A stretch of 64,000 nt of DNA. Source: DATFQI01 sp963831105. Lineage in GTDB: Bacteria > Actinomycetota > Thermoleophilia > Solirubrobacterales > Solirubrobacteraceae. The position numbers were made by a program, and so were the translations under genes. The stretch lies in the NCBI GenBank assembly GCA_963831105.1, contig CAWHOS010000009.1, positions 62,001 to 126,000 on the forward strand. The letters are read 5' to 3'. Below, piece by piece: positions 28,999-39,080 of the stretch (its first letter is position 1; each line of letters opens with the position of its first letter). The notes under the pieces are model-generated. The model had not been told where the DNA came from. It saw nothing but the letters and a program-made list of their open reading frames with translations, and searched no databases.

Positions 28999-30945
28999 CC
29001 CGAATCCTCGATCGCATCGACCGCCCACAGGACCTGCACGAGCCTCTCCGAGGACGAGCTCCAGCAGGTCGCGCAGGAGGTCCGCGAGCTCCTGATCGAC
29101 ACCGTGGGCGAGATCGGCGGGCACTTCGGCGCCAACTTCGGCACGTGCGAGATCGCGGTCGCCGTCCACTCGCTGCTCGACTCGCCGAAGGACAAGCTGC
29201 TGTGGGACGTCGGCCACCAGGCCTACCCGCACAAGATCCTCACGGGCCGCCGCGACCGGCTCGACACGATCCGCAAGTACGGCGGGCTGGCGCCGTTCTG
29301 CGCGATCCACGAGTCCGAGCACGACATCATGGGCGCCGGCCACGCCTCGACCTCGATCGGCTACGCGGTCGGCCTCAAGGAGGCCATGCGCCAGGGGCAG
29401 GGCGAGGACGGGAAGGTCGTCGCGGTGATCGGCGACGGCGCGATGACCGGCGGCGTCGCCTTCGAGGCCGTCCACCAGGCCGGCGGGCTCGGGACGCCGC
29501 TGGTCGTGATCCTCAACGACAACGGGATGTCGATCTCCCCGAACGTCGGCGCGCTGTCGCGCTACTTCAACCGCGTGCGCCTCGACCCGGGGCTGTGGAA
29601 GGCGCGCGAGGGCGTCGAGGAGAAGCTCACGAAGCTGCCGGGCGGCATCGGCGCCGCGTTCGAGCGCCTCGGCCCGCAGTTCAAGGAGTCCGTGAAGGCG
29701 CTCTGGCAGCCCGGCCTGTGGTGGGAGGAGCTCGACTGGGCCTACATGGGCGTCATCGACGGCCACGACGTGCGCGCGCTGCGGCGCGCCCTGAAGGCCG
29801 CCTTCGAGGCCGAGCGCCCGGTCGTCGTGCACGTCGCGACGGTCAAGGGCAAGGGCTTCGCGCCCGCCGAGGACGGCGGCCTGGAGGGCATGGAGAAGTG
29901 GCATGCCGCCAAGCCGAAGTCGATCGCCGGCGGCGTCCCCGCCCCGGCCGCGCCCAAGCTGGCCGGCGCGCCCGTCGCGCCGCCGCAGTACACGCAGGTC
30001 TTCGGCGACGCGATCGTGCGCGAGTGCGAGCGCGACCCGCGCGTGGTCGGCATCACCGCGGCGATGAACTCCGGCACCGGGCTCTCGACGCTGCAGAAGG
30101 CGATGCCCGAGCGCTACTTCGACGTCGGCATCGCCGAGCAGCAGGCCGTGCTGTTCGCGGCCGGCCTGGCGCTGCAGGGCATGCGGCCCGTGGCGGCGAT
30201 CTACTCCACCTTCCTCCAGCGCGCCTTCGACCAGATCGTCCACGACGTCTGCCTGCAGAAGCTGCCCGTGACGTTCTGCATGGACCGCGCGGGGCTCGTC
30301 GGCGACGACGGCCCGACGCACCACGGCGTGTTCGACATCGCCTACCTGCGGCCGCTGCCGCACATGACGCTGATGGCGCCGCGCGACGAGGCGATGCTCG
30401 TGCACATGCTCCACACGGCGGTCGCGCACGGGACCGGCCCGGTGGCGATCCGCTACCCGCGCGGCGAGGCGGTCGGCGTGCCGATCCCGTCGTCGCCCTC
30501 GCTGATCGAGATCGGCACGGGCGAGGTGCTGCGCGAGGGCGAGCGCGTGGCGCTGGTCGGCTACGGCACCGGCGTCGGCAAGGCGCTGGAGGCCGCGGAC
30601 CTGCTGGCCGAGCGCGGCCTGGACGTCACGGTCGCCGACGCGCGCTTCGCCAAGCCGCTGGACGCGCGCGCTGCTCGCGCGGCTCGCCGCGCGAGCACGA
30701 CCTGCTCGTGACCGTCGAGGAGGGCGTGCTGGCCGGCGGCTTCGGCTCCGGCGTCGTCGAGGACGCTGTCCGAGGCCGGCGAGGGCGTCGTCCCGCGGGT
30801 GCTGCGGATCGGGCTGCCCGACCGCTACGTGACCCACGGCGCGCCGAAGCTCCTGCACCAGGAGGTCGGCTTCACCGGCGAGGCGATCGCCGAGCGCATC
30901 GAGGCGGCGGTGCTGGACCCGCGCGGCTCGCTGGCCGGCGCCTGA
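28995..30945 (+). CDS. dxs: 1-deoxy-D-xylulose-5-phosphate synthase
   Basis: First enzyme of the MEP isoprenoid pathway, ThDP-dependent, joining pyruvate and glyceraldehyde 3-phosphate. Motifs: DVGHQAYPHKILTGR, ThDP site VIGDGAMTGGVAFEA with LNDNGMSISPNVG, GKGFAPAED, FDVGIAEQQAVLFAAGLA and FCMDRAGLVGDDGPTHHGVFD. Length about 645. Breaks near 29044, two near 30670-30690 and one near 30765 (GAGGACGCTGTCC). It lies next to the prenyl synthase that uses its product. Confidence 0.95.
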
Positions 30946-30955
30946 TCCACTCTCC

Positions 30956-31736
30956 ATGGCGAGGGTCCGCCTCGACAGTCTCCTGGCCGAGCGGGGCCTG
31001 TTCGAGTCGCGCTCGCGTGCGGCCGCCGCCGTCCTCGCCGGCACGGTCCGCGTCGCGCGATCGGCCCGCGTCGAAGGCCGGTCAGCTCGTCGACCCCGAC
31101 GTCGAGCTCAGCGTCGACGCGCCGCCGGCGTACGTCTCACGTGGGGGTGTGAAGCTTGCGAACGCGCTTGGACGCGCTCGGCGTCCCGGTCGTGGACCGC
31201 TCCTGCCTCGACGTGGGCGCCTCGACGGGTGGGTTCACCGACTGCCTGCTCCAGCGCGGCGCCTCGCGGGTGATCGCTCTGGACGTGGCCTACGGCGAGC
31301 TCGACTACCGATTGCGGCAGGATGCGCGGGTCACGGTGATCGAGCGCACCAACGCGCGGTCCGTGGACTCGCTGCCGTTCCCACCCTCCCTGATCGTGAT
31401 CGACGTCTCGTTCATCTCGCTGACGAAGGTGCTGCCCGGCCGTGCTGGCGCTCGCCGACGAGCGAGTTCGACTGCCTGGCGATGGTCAAGCCGCAGTTCG
31501 AGGTGGGCCGCGGAGCGCGTCGGCAAGGGCGGCGTGGTGCGCGACCCGTCGCTGCGGCGGGAGGCCGTGGCCGTCGGTGGCCGGCTGCGGTGAGTCGCTG
31601 GGCTGCTCCGTGCTGGGCTTCGCGCCGAGCGGGCTGCCGGGGCCGAAGGGCAACCTCGAGACGTTCGTGTGGCTGGCCGCGGGCTCGCGCGCCGGGCTCG
31701 ATCTGGCCGGCGGCGCTGGCGGAGGTGGCGGTGTGA
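30956..31736 (+). CDS. tlyA: TlyA-family rRNA 2'-O-methyltransferase (S4 domain plus RrmJ fold)
   Basis: Methylates ribose on 16S/23S rRNA; in mycobacteria it sets capreomycin sensitivity. The S4 domain reads VRLDSLLAERGLFESRSRAA, followed by PPAYVSRGGVKLANAL; the methyltransferase part has CLDVGASTGGFTDCLLQRGA (SAM site), LIVIDVSFISLTKVLP and CLAMVKPQFEVGR, GKGGVVRD. Breaks near 31060, 31170, 31440, 31520 and 31590. The stop overlaps the nadK GTG (GTGTGA). The tlyA-nadK-recN order is the standard actinobacterial arrangement. Confidence 0.9.
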
Positions 31737-32588
31737 CGCAGGTCAAGGTCGCCACCGTCGTCACCCATCGCCGGGTCCGCGAGACCGGGGCGGCCGTGCG
31801 CGACGCTCGTGGCCTCCGCCCGGCGCGCGGGCGTGACGCTGCGGTTCATCGCCGGACGAGGCGGAGAAGCACGAGCTCGTCGCCGGGCGATGGCGTCGAG
31901 ATCGGCGAGCTGCGAGGGCGCCGACCTGTGCGTCGTGCTCGGCGGCGACGGCACGATCCTCACCGCGCTGCGCGCCTACGCGGGCACGGGCACGCCGGTG
32001 TTCGCGGTCAACTACGGCGAGGTCGGCTTCCTGGCCACCGTCGACCCCGACGGGCTCGGCGACGAGTTCGACCGCGCCTTCGCCGGCGAGTTCGAGACCC
32101 TGCGGCTCCCGACGATCACGGTCGGCCGCCCGGACGGCCAGTGGACGGCGATCAACGACATCTCCGTGCACCGCAAGCCGGGCATGCGCGTGGCCGACCT
32201 CGCGTACGGCCTCGCGGGCGAGGAGATCGGGCGGGTGCGCTGCGACGGGCTGGTGGTCTCGACCCCGGCCGGCTCGACGGGCTACAACCTCGCCAACGCG
32301 GGGCCGATCCTGGCGTGGGGCGTGCGCGGGTACGTCGTGTCCTTCATCGCTCCGCATTCGCTGACCGCGCGTGCGCTGGTCGTGGCTCCCGAGGACCTGC
32401 TGACGATCAACAACGCGTCTCGGGAGGAGGCCGTCGAGGTCCACGTGGACGGCCGCCCGGCGTGCGAGCTGCGGGCGGGGGAGGACATCCACGTCGAGTT
32501 CGGCAAGGAGTACGGGGTGCTGGCGCAGCTGCCGGGGGCGAGCTTCTACCACCGGCTGCGGGAGCGGTTCGGGAGGCTGGCGCGCTAG
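31733..32588 (+). CDS. nadK: NAD kinase
   Basis: Phosphorylates NAD to NADP. Key motifs: LCVVLGGDGTILTALRAYAG (GGDG), VFAVNYGEVGFLATVDP, DGLVVSTPAGSTGYNLANAG and VHVDGRPACEL. About 283 residues. GTG 31733 overlaps the tlyA stop. Breaks near 31803 and 31857-31915 in the N-terminal part only; from GADLCVV on the frame is clean. Confidence 0.94.
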
Positions 32589-32595
32589 GCGCGGC

Positions 32596-32626
32596 GCCCC
32601 GGCCGCGCTGTTGCAGGCGCCGGGGC
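32596..32626 (+). terminator. Candidate hairpin terminator after nadK
   Basis: Eight-base perfect stem GCCCCGGC / GCCGGGGC with a 15-base loop, beginning 8 bases after the nadK stop. A second small hairpin (GTTGCC / GGCAAC, 32635-32655) follows. The remaining part of the 302-bp gap holds palindrome copy 3 (32696-32740) and the recN upstream palindrome (32873-32886). Confidence 0.4.
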
Positions 32627-32695
32627 CGTCTCGGGTTGCCTGCAGCGTGGGCAACGGCATTGCTCGTAGGGGAGGGGGAGGTGGGCGTTTCGGGT

Positions 32696-32740
32696 TGAGC
32701 CGCGACTTGTTCAGCCTCAGGCTGAACAACTCCGGGCTCG
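32696..32740. repeat. 45-nt palindromic repeat, copy 3
   Basis: Same 22+1+22 layout. 18 arm positions pair, one is a G-T pair, three mismatch; the inner TTGTTCAGCCT / AGGCTGAACAA arm is exact around a central C. Located in the nadK-recN gap. Confidence 0.9.
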
Positions 32741-32872
32741 GCCTCGCGGCGGCCGCCGACGCTCCTTCGCTCTTCCGTACATGCCCGTCGTAGGAGGCGT
32801 TGCGCGCCCTGCGACAACTCTGCGCAGGTTCCGCGACAAACGGCCCCAGAGCCACCCGCTCCGTCGGGACCC

Positions 32873-32886
32873 GGTGGTAGACCACC
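32873..32886 (+). promoter_or_regulatory. Perfect palindrome just upstream of recN
   Basis: GGTGGT-AG-ACCACC ends four bases before GTG 32891 and overlaps TAGACC, a weak -10-like hexamer at the spacing seen for leaderless starts here. Could be an operator; no CGAAC-N4-GTTCG LexA box is visible in this gap. Confidence 0.35.
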
Positions 32887-32890
32887 CGAT

Positions 32891-34570
32891 GTGCTGGAAG
32901 AGCTCCGTGTCGAGAACCTGCTGCTGATCGAGCGGGCCGAGCTTCGCCTCGGGCCCGGGCTGAACGTCCTCACGGGCGAGACGGGCGCGGGCAAGACGGT
33001 GCTGGCGCATGCGCTGGACCTGCTGCTCGGCGGCAAGCCGCGCGCCGGGATCGTGCGGCCCGGCGCTTCGGAGGCGTATGTCGAGGGGGTCTTCGCGCTG
33101 CCGGACGCGCTGCGGGCGGAGCTCGGCGACCGGCTGCCCGAGGACGCCGAGGAGATCGTGCTCGCCCGGCGGGTGAGCGCCGAGGGGCGGACCCGGGCGT
33201 ACCTCGTGCGGGCGCAGCGCCACGGCGGCCGACCTGCGCGACGTCGGCGGGGCGCTGCTGTGCTTCTACGGCCAGCACGAGCACCGCAAGCTCACGCTGG
33301 CCTCGGCGCAGCTGGAGATCCTGGACGGCTTCTGCGGCGAGGCGCATGCCGCTCGGCTGCAGGCGTTCGGCGCCGCCTACGTCCGCGAGCGGGAGCTGCG
33401 CGGCGCGGCTGGAGGAGCTCGCAGGCGCGCGCCGGCGCGCGCGACCGCGAGCTGGACCTGCTCGAGTGGGAGCTGCAGGAGATCGACGACGCCGCGCCGA
33501 GCGAGGACGAGGAGGCGACGCTGGCCGCCGAGCGCGAGCGGCTGCGCCACCTCGAGGCGCTGCTGGGCGCCGCGGCCGGCGGGCGTGGAGGCGCTGGCGG
33601 GCGACGGCGAGGGCGCGGTGACGAAGGCGCGACGGCCGCGCTCGGCCGGCGCCGCGCGGGCGCTCGAGTCCGTCCGCGGCGTCGACGCGGCGCTGGACGC
33701 GCTGGCCGACCGGGTCGCCGCGCTGGCGGTCGAGGCCGACGACCTGGCGACGGAGCTGCGCGCGTACGGCGAGGGCGTGGAGGCGACGCCGGGGCGGCTG
33801 GACGAGGTCGAGGAGCGCCTGGCGCTGCTGGACCGGCTGAAGCGCAAGCACGGCGGCACGCTGGCCGCGGTGCTCGCCCACGCCGAGGAGTGCCGCCGGC
33901 GCCGCGACGAGCTCGTCGGCGCCGAGGAGGCGCTCGAGGGCGCGCAGGCCGCGCTCGGCGAGGCGCACGAGCCGAGCTCGCGACGCGCGCCGGCGGAGCT
34001 GCGCACCGCGCGCGAGGCCGCCGCCGGCGCGCTCGCCGACGCCGTGCGCGACCGGCTGGCCGCGCTGGCGATGGACGGCGCGACCTTCGAGGCGGCGCTG
34101 AGCGACCGCGACGGCTACGGCCCGAGCGGCGGCGACGAGGTCGAGTTCCTGATCGCGCCGAACCCGGGCGTGCCGGCCGGGCCCGCTGCGCGAGATCGCC
34201 TCGGGCGGCGAGCTCTCGCGCGTGATGCTCGCGCTGATGGGCGCCGCCGCCGAGGCCGGCGCGCGGACGCTGGTCTTCGACGAGGTGGACGCCGGCATCG
34301 GCGGGCAGACCGCGCGGGCGGTCGGCGAGCAGCTGCGCGAGCTCGCGCGCGGGCCGCCAGGTGATCTGCATCACGCACCTGCCGCAGATCGCCTCGCTGG
34401 CCGACCGCCACTTCACGATCGTCAAGGACGTCTCGGGCGAGACCGCGCGCACGACCGTCACCCAGCTGGAGCGCGGCGACCTCGTCGGCGAGCTCGTCCG
34501 GATGCTGGGCGCCGACGGCGACGACACCGCGGCGCGCCGCCACGCCCGCGAGCTGCTGAAGGCGGCGTGA
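32891..34570 (+). CDS. recN: DNA repair protein RecN
   Basis: SMC-like ATPase acting early in double-strand-break repair. The N-terminus LEELRVENLLLIERAELRL and the Walker A LTGETGAGKTVLAHALDLL are diagnostic, with FYGQHEHRKLTLASAQLEIL (RecN-specific) after it. A long coiled coil follows (DDLATELRAYGEGVEATPG, LALLDRLKRKHGGTL), then signature and Walker B in SGGELSRVMLALMG and LVFDEVDAGIGGQTA, and ITHLPQIASLADRHFTI. GTG 32891. Breaks near 33225, 33410, 33440, 33585, 34190 and 34355. Confidence 0.93.
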
Positions 34571-34597
34571 TGCGCGTTATGCCGCCGGGCGCCCCTC

Positions 34598-34620
34598 TAC
34601 ACTCGATGAAACCAAGGAGA
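34598..34620 (+). promoter_or_regulatory. Candidate -10 and ribosome binding site for pyrG
   Basis: TACACT (34598-34603) as -10 and AGGAGA (34615-34620), one of the clearest Shine-Dalgarno sequences in the window, four bases before ATG 34625. The site decides the ATG over the in-frame TTG three bases upstream. Confidence 0.55.
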
Positions 34621-34624
34621 GTTG

Positions 34625-36367
34625 ATGCCTGACCAACGGCCCCGCACGCGATTCATCTTCATCACCGGCGGAGTCGTCTCCTCCCTTGGCAAGGGCATCG
34701 CCGCGGCCTCGATCGGCCGCCTGCTCGTCTCGCGCGGCCTGAAGGTCGCGATCCAGAAGTTCGACCCGTACATCAACGTGGACCCGGGCACGATGTCGCC
34801 GTTCCAGCACGGCGAGGTGTTCGTGACCGAGGACGGCGCGGAGACCGACCTGGACCTCGGCCACTACGAGCGCTTCACGGACGCGAACACCTCGCGCGGC
34901 TCCAACGTGACCGCGGGCGCGATCTACAACTCGGTCATCCGCAAGGAGCGCCGGGGCGACTACCTGGGCGGCACGGTCCAGGTCGTCCCGCACATCACGG
35001 ACGAGATCAAGCACCGCGTGAAGCTGATCGCGGAGAGCCAGGACGTCGACGTCGTGATCACCGAGATCGGCGGCACGGTGGGCGACATCGAGTCGCTGCC
35101 GTTCCTGGAGGCGATCCGGCAGTTCCCGGTCGACGCCGGGCGGCGCCGGTGCATGTTCATCCACCTCACGCTCGTGCCGTACATCGGCCACGCCGGCGAG
35201 CTGAAGACGAAGCCGACGCAGCACTCGGTCAACGAGCTGCGCCGCATCGGCATCCAGCCGGACATGCTGATGTGCCGCTCCGAGGGCGGGCTGCCGCAGG
35301 ACGTGCGCAAGAAGATCGCGCTGTTCGCCTCGCTGCCCCACGACGCGATCATCTCGGCGCGCGACGTGGACAACATCTACAAGGTGCCGCTGGTCTACCG
35401 CGCGGAGGGCGTGGACGACTTCATCCTCGACCACTTCGGGATGGAGGCGCCGGCGCCGGAGCTCGGCCACTGGGAGCAGCTGGTCCGCCGTGCCGGCGAG
35501 GCGCAGAACGCCGACCCGATCAGGATCGCGCTGGTCGGCAAGTACGTCAAGCTCGAGGACGCGTACCTGTCCGTGGTCGAGGCGCTGCGCCACTCGGGCT
35601 TCCAGCTCGGCCGCGGCGTCGAGATCGTGTGGGTGGACTCCGAGAGCCTGGACGACTCCGACGCGCTGCGAGAAGCTCGCGCGACGTCGACGGCATCCTG
35701 ATCCCGGGCGGCTTCGGCGAGCGCGGGATCGAGGGCAAGATCGCCGCCGCGCGGATCGCCCGCGAGCAGAAGATCCCGTTCCTGGGCGTCTGCCTGGGCA
35801 TGCAGATGGCGTGTCGCGGAGTTCGCGCGCCACGTCGTCGGCATGGACGGCGCGAACTCGACGGAGTTCGACCCCGAGACGCCGTTCCCGGTCATCGACC
35901 TCCTGCCCGAGCAGAAGGAGGTCGCCGACATGGGCGGCACGATGCGCCTGGGCGCCGACCCGATCAAGCTCCACGAGGGCACCGCGGCGCGCGAGATCTA
36001 CGGCGAGGCCGTGATCTACGAGCGCCACCGCCACCGCTACGAGGTCAACAACTTCCTGCGCCGCCGGCTCGAGGCCGCCGGGCTGGTGGTCTCGGGCACC
36101 TCGCCGGACGAGCGCCTGGTCGAGGTGATCGAGATCCACGACCACCCGTTCTTCGTCGCCTCGCAGTACCACCCCGAGTTCAAGTCGCGCCCGGACCGCC
36201 CGGCGCCGCTGTTCCGCGAGTTCGTGCGCGCCGCGCTCGGCCGTGCGCAGGAGCGCGGCGGAGCGCACGGCCAGGAGGCCGAGGATGCCGGAGCCGGCAC
36301 CACCGGCGCGGCGACCGGTCTCGGCGCCGCCGAGGAGGGCGAGCCCGCGGGCCGCTTCCGGCGCTAG
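34625..36367 (+). CDS. pyrG: CTP synthase
   Basis: Aminates UTP to CTP with glutamine. The synthetase domain begins TRFIFITGGVVSSLGKGIAA and has QKFDPYINVDPGTMSPFQHGE and FTDANTSRGSNVTAGAIY; the glutaminase domain has ILIPGGFGERGIEGKI, FLGVCLGMQM (nucleophile Cys) and YHPEFKSRPDRPAPLF (His, Glu). Two one-base breaks, about 35670 and 35815. The last 45 residues (GAHGQEAEDAGAG onward) are a low-complexity tail past the normal end, common in actinobacteria. Confidence 0.96.
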
Positions 36368-36377
36368 CGGCCACATC

Positions 36378-37528
36378 GTGAGGCCGGCCAGCGAGGCGGA
36401 GAAGGCGCGCCTCAACGAGACGTTCGCCGAGCTCTGCCGGATCTCGAGCCCGTTCGGCGAGGAGCGGGCGATCGCCGACGACGTGACCGCGCGCCTGCGC
36501 GCGATGGGCCTGGAGGTCGACGAGGACGACGCCGCCGGCCCGGCCGGCGCGGGCGCCGGCAACCTGCTCGCGCGGATCTCCCGCCGCCCACCCCCCCAAC
36601 CGCGCTCGGAGCGCTCGGTCCTGCTCTGCGCGCACCTCGACACGGTCTCGCAGGACGGCGCCGATCGAGCCCGTCGTGGTCGACGGCGGCTGGGAGAACG
36701 CCAACGACGGGATCCTCGGCGCCGACAACAAGGCCGCCGTCGCGGTGATCCTCGAGGTCGCGCGCCGCGCGACCGTCGAGGGCTCGCCCGTGGGGATCGA
36801 GCTGCTGTTCACCGTCGCCGAGGAGAACGGCCTGCTCGGCGCCGCGCACTTCGACGCGAGCCGGCTGCGCTCGGACTTCGGCTACGTGCTCGACCACGCG
36901 ACCCCGATCGGCGAGGTCGTGACCGCGTCGCCGAGCTACTTCCGCGTCGGGGCCGAGTTCCACGGCCGCGCCGCCCACGCCGGGCATCCGGCCGGAGGAC
37001 GGCCGCAGCGCGATCCTGGCCGCCGCGCTCGCGATCGCCGCGATGCCGCTCGGGCGCATCGACGACGAGACGACGGCCAACGTCGGCTCGGTCTCCGGCG
37101 GCGTCGGCTCCACCAACGTCGTCGCCGAGCGCGCGCAGCTGCTCGCCGAGGCGCGCTCGCTCGACCCGGACAAGGCCGAGCAGACCGTCGCGCGGATGAT
37201 CGACGCGATCAGCGACGGCGCCGCGGCGGCGGAGTGCGACGTGGACATCACGACCAAGCGGCTGTTCGCCGGCTACCGCCAGAAGCCGTCCGCGCCGGCG
37301 GTCGCGGCCGCCGAGGCCGCGCTGCGGGCCTGCGGCTACGAGCCGCGCCGGATCGCGACCGGCGGCGGCTCCGACGCCAACGCGCTCGAGCTGGCCGGCT
37401 TCCCGTGCGTGAACCTCGCCAACGGCACGGAGCGCAACCACGAGCCGACGGAGCGCGTGTCCGTCGCGGCCCTGGAGGGCATGCTGGACGTCGTGCTCGC
37501 ACTGCTCGACGAGGCCGCCGCGCTGCCG
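36378..37528 (+). CDS. M20-family peptidase (PepT-like)
   Basis: Zinc dipeptidase/tripeptidase-like enzyme: FAELCRISSPFGEERAIADD, LLCAHLDTVSQD (first metal ligands), GILGADNKAAVAVILEVA, LLFTVAEENGLLGA (catalytic Glu pair), GYVLDHATPIGEV, FHGRAAHAGH and GGGSDANALELAGFP, GTERNHEPTERV. GTG 36378 follows pyrG by 10 bases. Breaks near 36659 and 36993. In the given sequence no stop separates it from the Nudix domain: the frame runs straight through ATG 37529. Either a real fusion or a lost stop; the ATGA at 37529-37532 is the overlap expected if the M20 gene once ended there. Confidence 0.85.
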
Positions 37529-38092
37529 ATGAGCTCCCGCTTCGAGCGCGTGGGCTCCGAGACGCTCTACGAGGGCAAGTTCTTCGGCGTCCGCAAGGAG
37601 GTCTTCCGCCACGAGGACGGCGAGGACGCCGAGCGCGAGATCGTCGTGCACACGGGCGCGGTCGGGATCGTCGCGCTGGACGGCGAGCAGCTGTGGTTCG
37701 TGCGCCAGCCGCGCGAGGCGATCGGCGTGCCGGACCTGCTGGAGATCCCCGCCGGCAAGCTCGACGAGGAGGGCGAGGAGCCGCTGGAGACCGCCGAGCG
37801 CGAGCTGGCCGAGGAGATCGGCAAGCAGGCCGACAACTGGGAGTCGCTCGGCAGCTTCTACACCTCGCCGGGCTTCACGAACGAGCAGGTCCACCTCTTC
37901 CTCGCGACCGGCCTCTCCGACGTCGAGGAGCGCCCGGAGGTGCACGAGAACGAGCGCATCGACGTCGAGGTCCGCCCGCTCGAGGACCTCGAGCTGCTGA
38001 TCGCGGAGTCGACCGACTCCAAGACGATCATCGGCCTCGCCCGGCTGCAGGCGCTGCTCGCCGAGCAGGGCCGGCTGCCGCCCGCGGACTGA
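37529..38092 (+). CDS. Nudix hydrolase, ADP-ribose-pyrophosphatase type
   Basis: 187 residues from ATG 37529: YEGKFFGVRKEVFRHEDGED, VGIVALDGEQLWFVRQPREA and the Nudix box EIPAGKLDEEGEEPLETAER with ELAEEIG (one extra residue in the G-x5-E part, as in many ADP-ribose pyrophosphatases), then GSFYTSPGFTNEQVHLFLATGL. Probably hydrolyses ADP-ribose to AMP and ribose 5-phosphate. Continuous in frame with the M20 peptidase upstream. The stop at 38090-38092 is followed by xerD after 65 bases, the same neighbour as in many actinobacteria and firmicutes. Confidence 0.88.
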   Translation: MSSRFERVGSETLYEGKFFGVRKEVFRHEDGEDAEREIVVHTGAVGIVALDGEQLWFVRQPREAIGVPDLLEIPAGKLDEEGEEPLETAERELAEEIGKQADNWESLGSFYTSPGFTNEQVHLFLATGLSDVEERPEVHENERIDVEVRPLEDLELLIAESTDSKTIIGLARLQALLAEQGRLPPAD

Positions 38093-38157
38093 GCCGATCA
38101 GCTGAAGGCCGCATTGCACCGGCAGGGCGAGTGGCCATGCACGGCGAATGATGCGCC

Positions 38158-39053
38158 GTGGCCGTCGTCGCTCCCCCTCAGCCGTTCGAGCAGCTCGTGC
38201 TCGACTTCCTCGCCTACCTCGAGTTCGAGCGCGGGCTCTCGCGCAACACGCTCGACGCGTACCGCTCCGACCTGCAGCAGTTCGGAAGCCACCTCGAGAG
38301 GACCGGCCGCAGCGCCCTCGGCGTGACGCCGGCCGACCTCGAGGCGTTCGTCGCCGCGCTCGCCGCGGGCGACGGCGAGCGACCACCGGTCGCGCCCGCG
38401 ACGCTGCAGCGCAAGGTCGCCTGCCTGCGCTCCTTCTACCGCCACCTGCGGCGGGCCGAGCTGCTGGGCGAGGACCCGACCGCGCAGCTGCGCGCGCCCC
38501 GCCAGGACCGCAAGCTGCCGCAGGTGCTCTCCCGCGACGAGGTCGCGCGCCTGCTCGAGCAGCCCTCCGGCGCGCAGCCGTCCGCGCTGCGCGACCGCGC
38601 ACTGCTGGAGACATGTACGCCTGCGGGCTGCGCGCGTCCGAGGCGATCGGCCTCGAGGTCGCGGACATCGACCTGGAGGCCGGGATCCTGCGCGCCCGCG
38701 GCAAGGGCTCCAAGGAGCGGCTCGTCCCGGTCGGCTCGACGGCCGGCCGCGCGCTCGAGGCCTACCTCCGGCGCGGGCGCCCCAAGCTCGCCGGCGACCG
38801 GCTCGAGCAGCGCCTGTTCCTCAACCACCGCGGCGCCGGGCTGACCCGCCAGGGGCTCTACAAGATCGTCCAGCGCCACGCGCGCTCGGCCGGGCTGGCA
38901 GCGAAGATGAGCCCGCACACGCTGCGTCACACCTTCGCGACGCACCTGCTCGCGGGCGGCTGCGACCTGCGCAGCCTGCAGGAGATGCTCGGCCACGCCG
39001 ACATCGCCACCACCCAGCTCTACACGAGCCTCTCCGCGGATCGCCTGGCCTAG
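38158..39053 (+). CDS. xerD: Tyrosine recombinase XerD
   Basis: Resolves chromosome dimers at dif with XerC. N-terminal SAM-like domain VLDFLAYLEFERGLSRNTLD and AYRSDLQQFGSHLE; catalytic domain with MYACGLRASEAIGLEVADID (Arg), GKGSKERLVPVG (Lys), HTLRHTFATHLLAGGCDL (His-x2-Arg), LGHADIATTQLYT (His and nucleophile Tyr). 298 residues after repair of one break near 38615. GTG 38158. Its position behind the Nudix gene supports XerD over a phage integrase. Confidence 0.92.
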
Positions 39054-39067
39054 GGGCCCGCGAGCCA

Positions 39068-39073
39068 TAGAAT
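39068..39073 (+). promoter_or_regulatory. Candidate -10 element for deoB
   Basis: TAGAAT ending seven bases before GTG 39081, the best -10 match in the window; the spacing implies a leaderless message. Confidence 0.5.
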
Positions 39074-39080
39074 CGCGGCG

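Noticed and set aside
30660..30780. Programmed ribosomal frameshifting in dxs, pyrG, cysT or other broken genes
   Set aside because: Breaks occur in dozens of unrelated genes, without slippery sequences or consistent direction, and vanish in one 15-kb stretch. Sequence error explains them better.
32808..32880. Direct GCGACAA repeats upstream of recN as an operator
   Set aside because: Only two short copies, compatible with chance in this composition.
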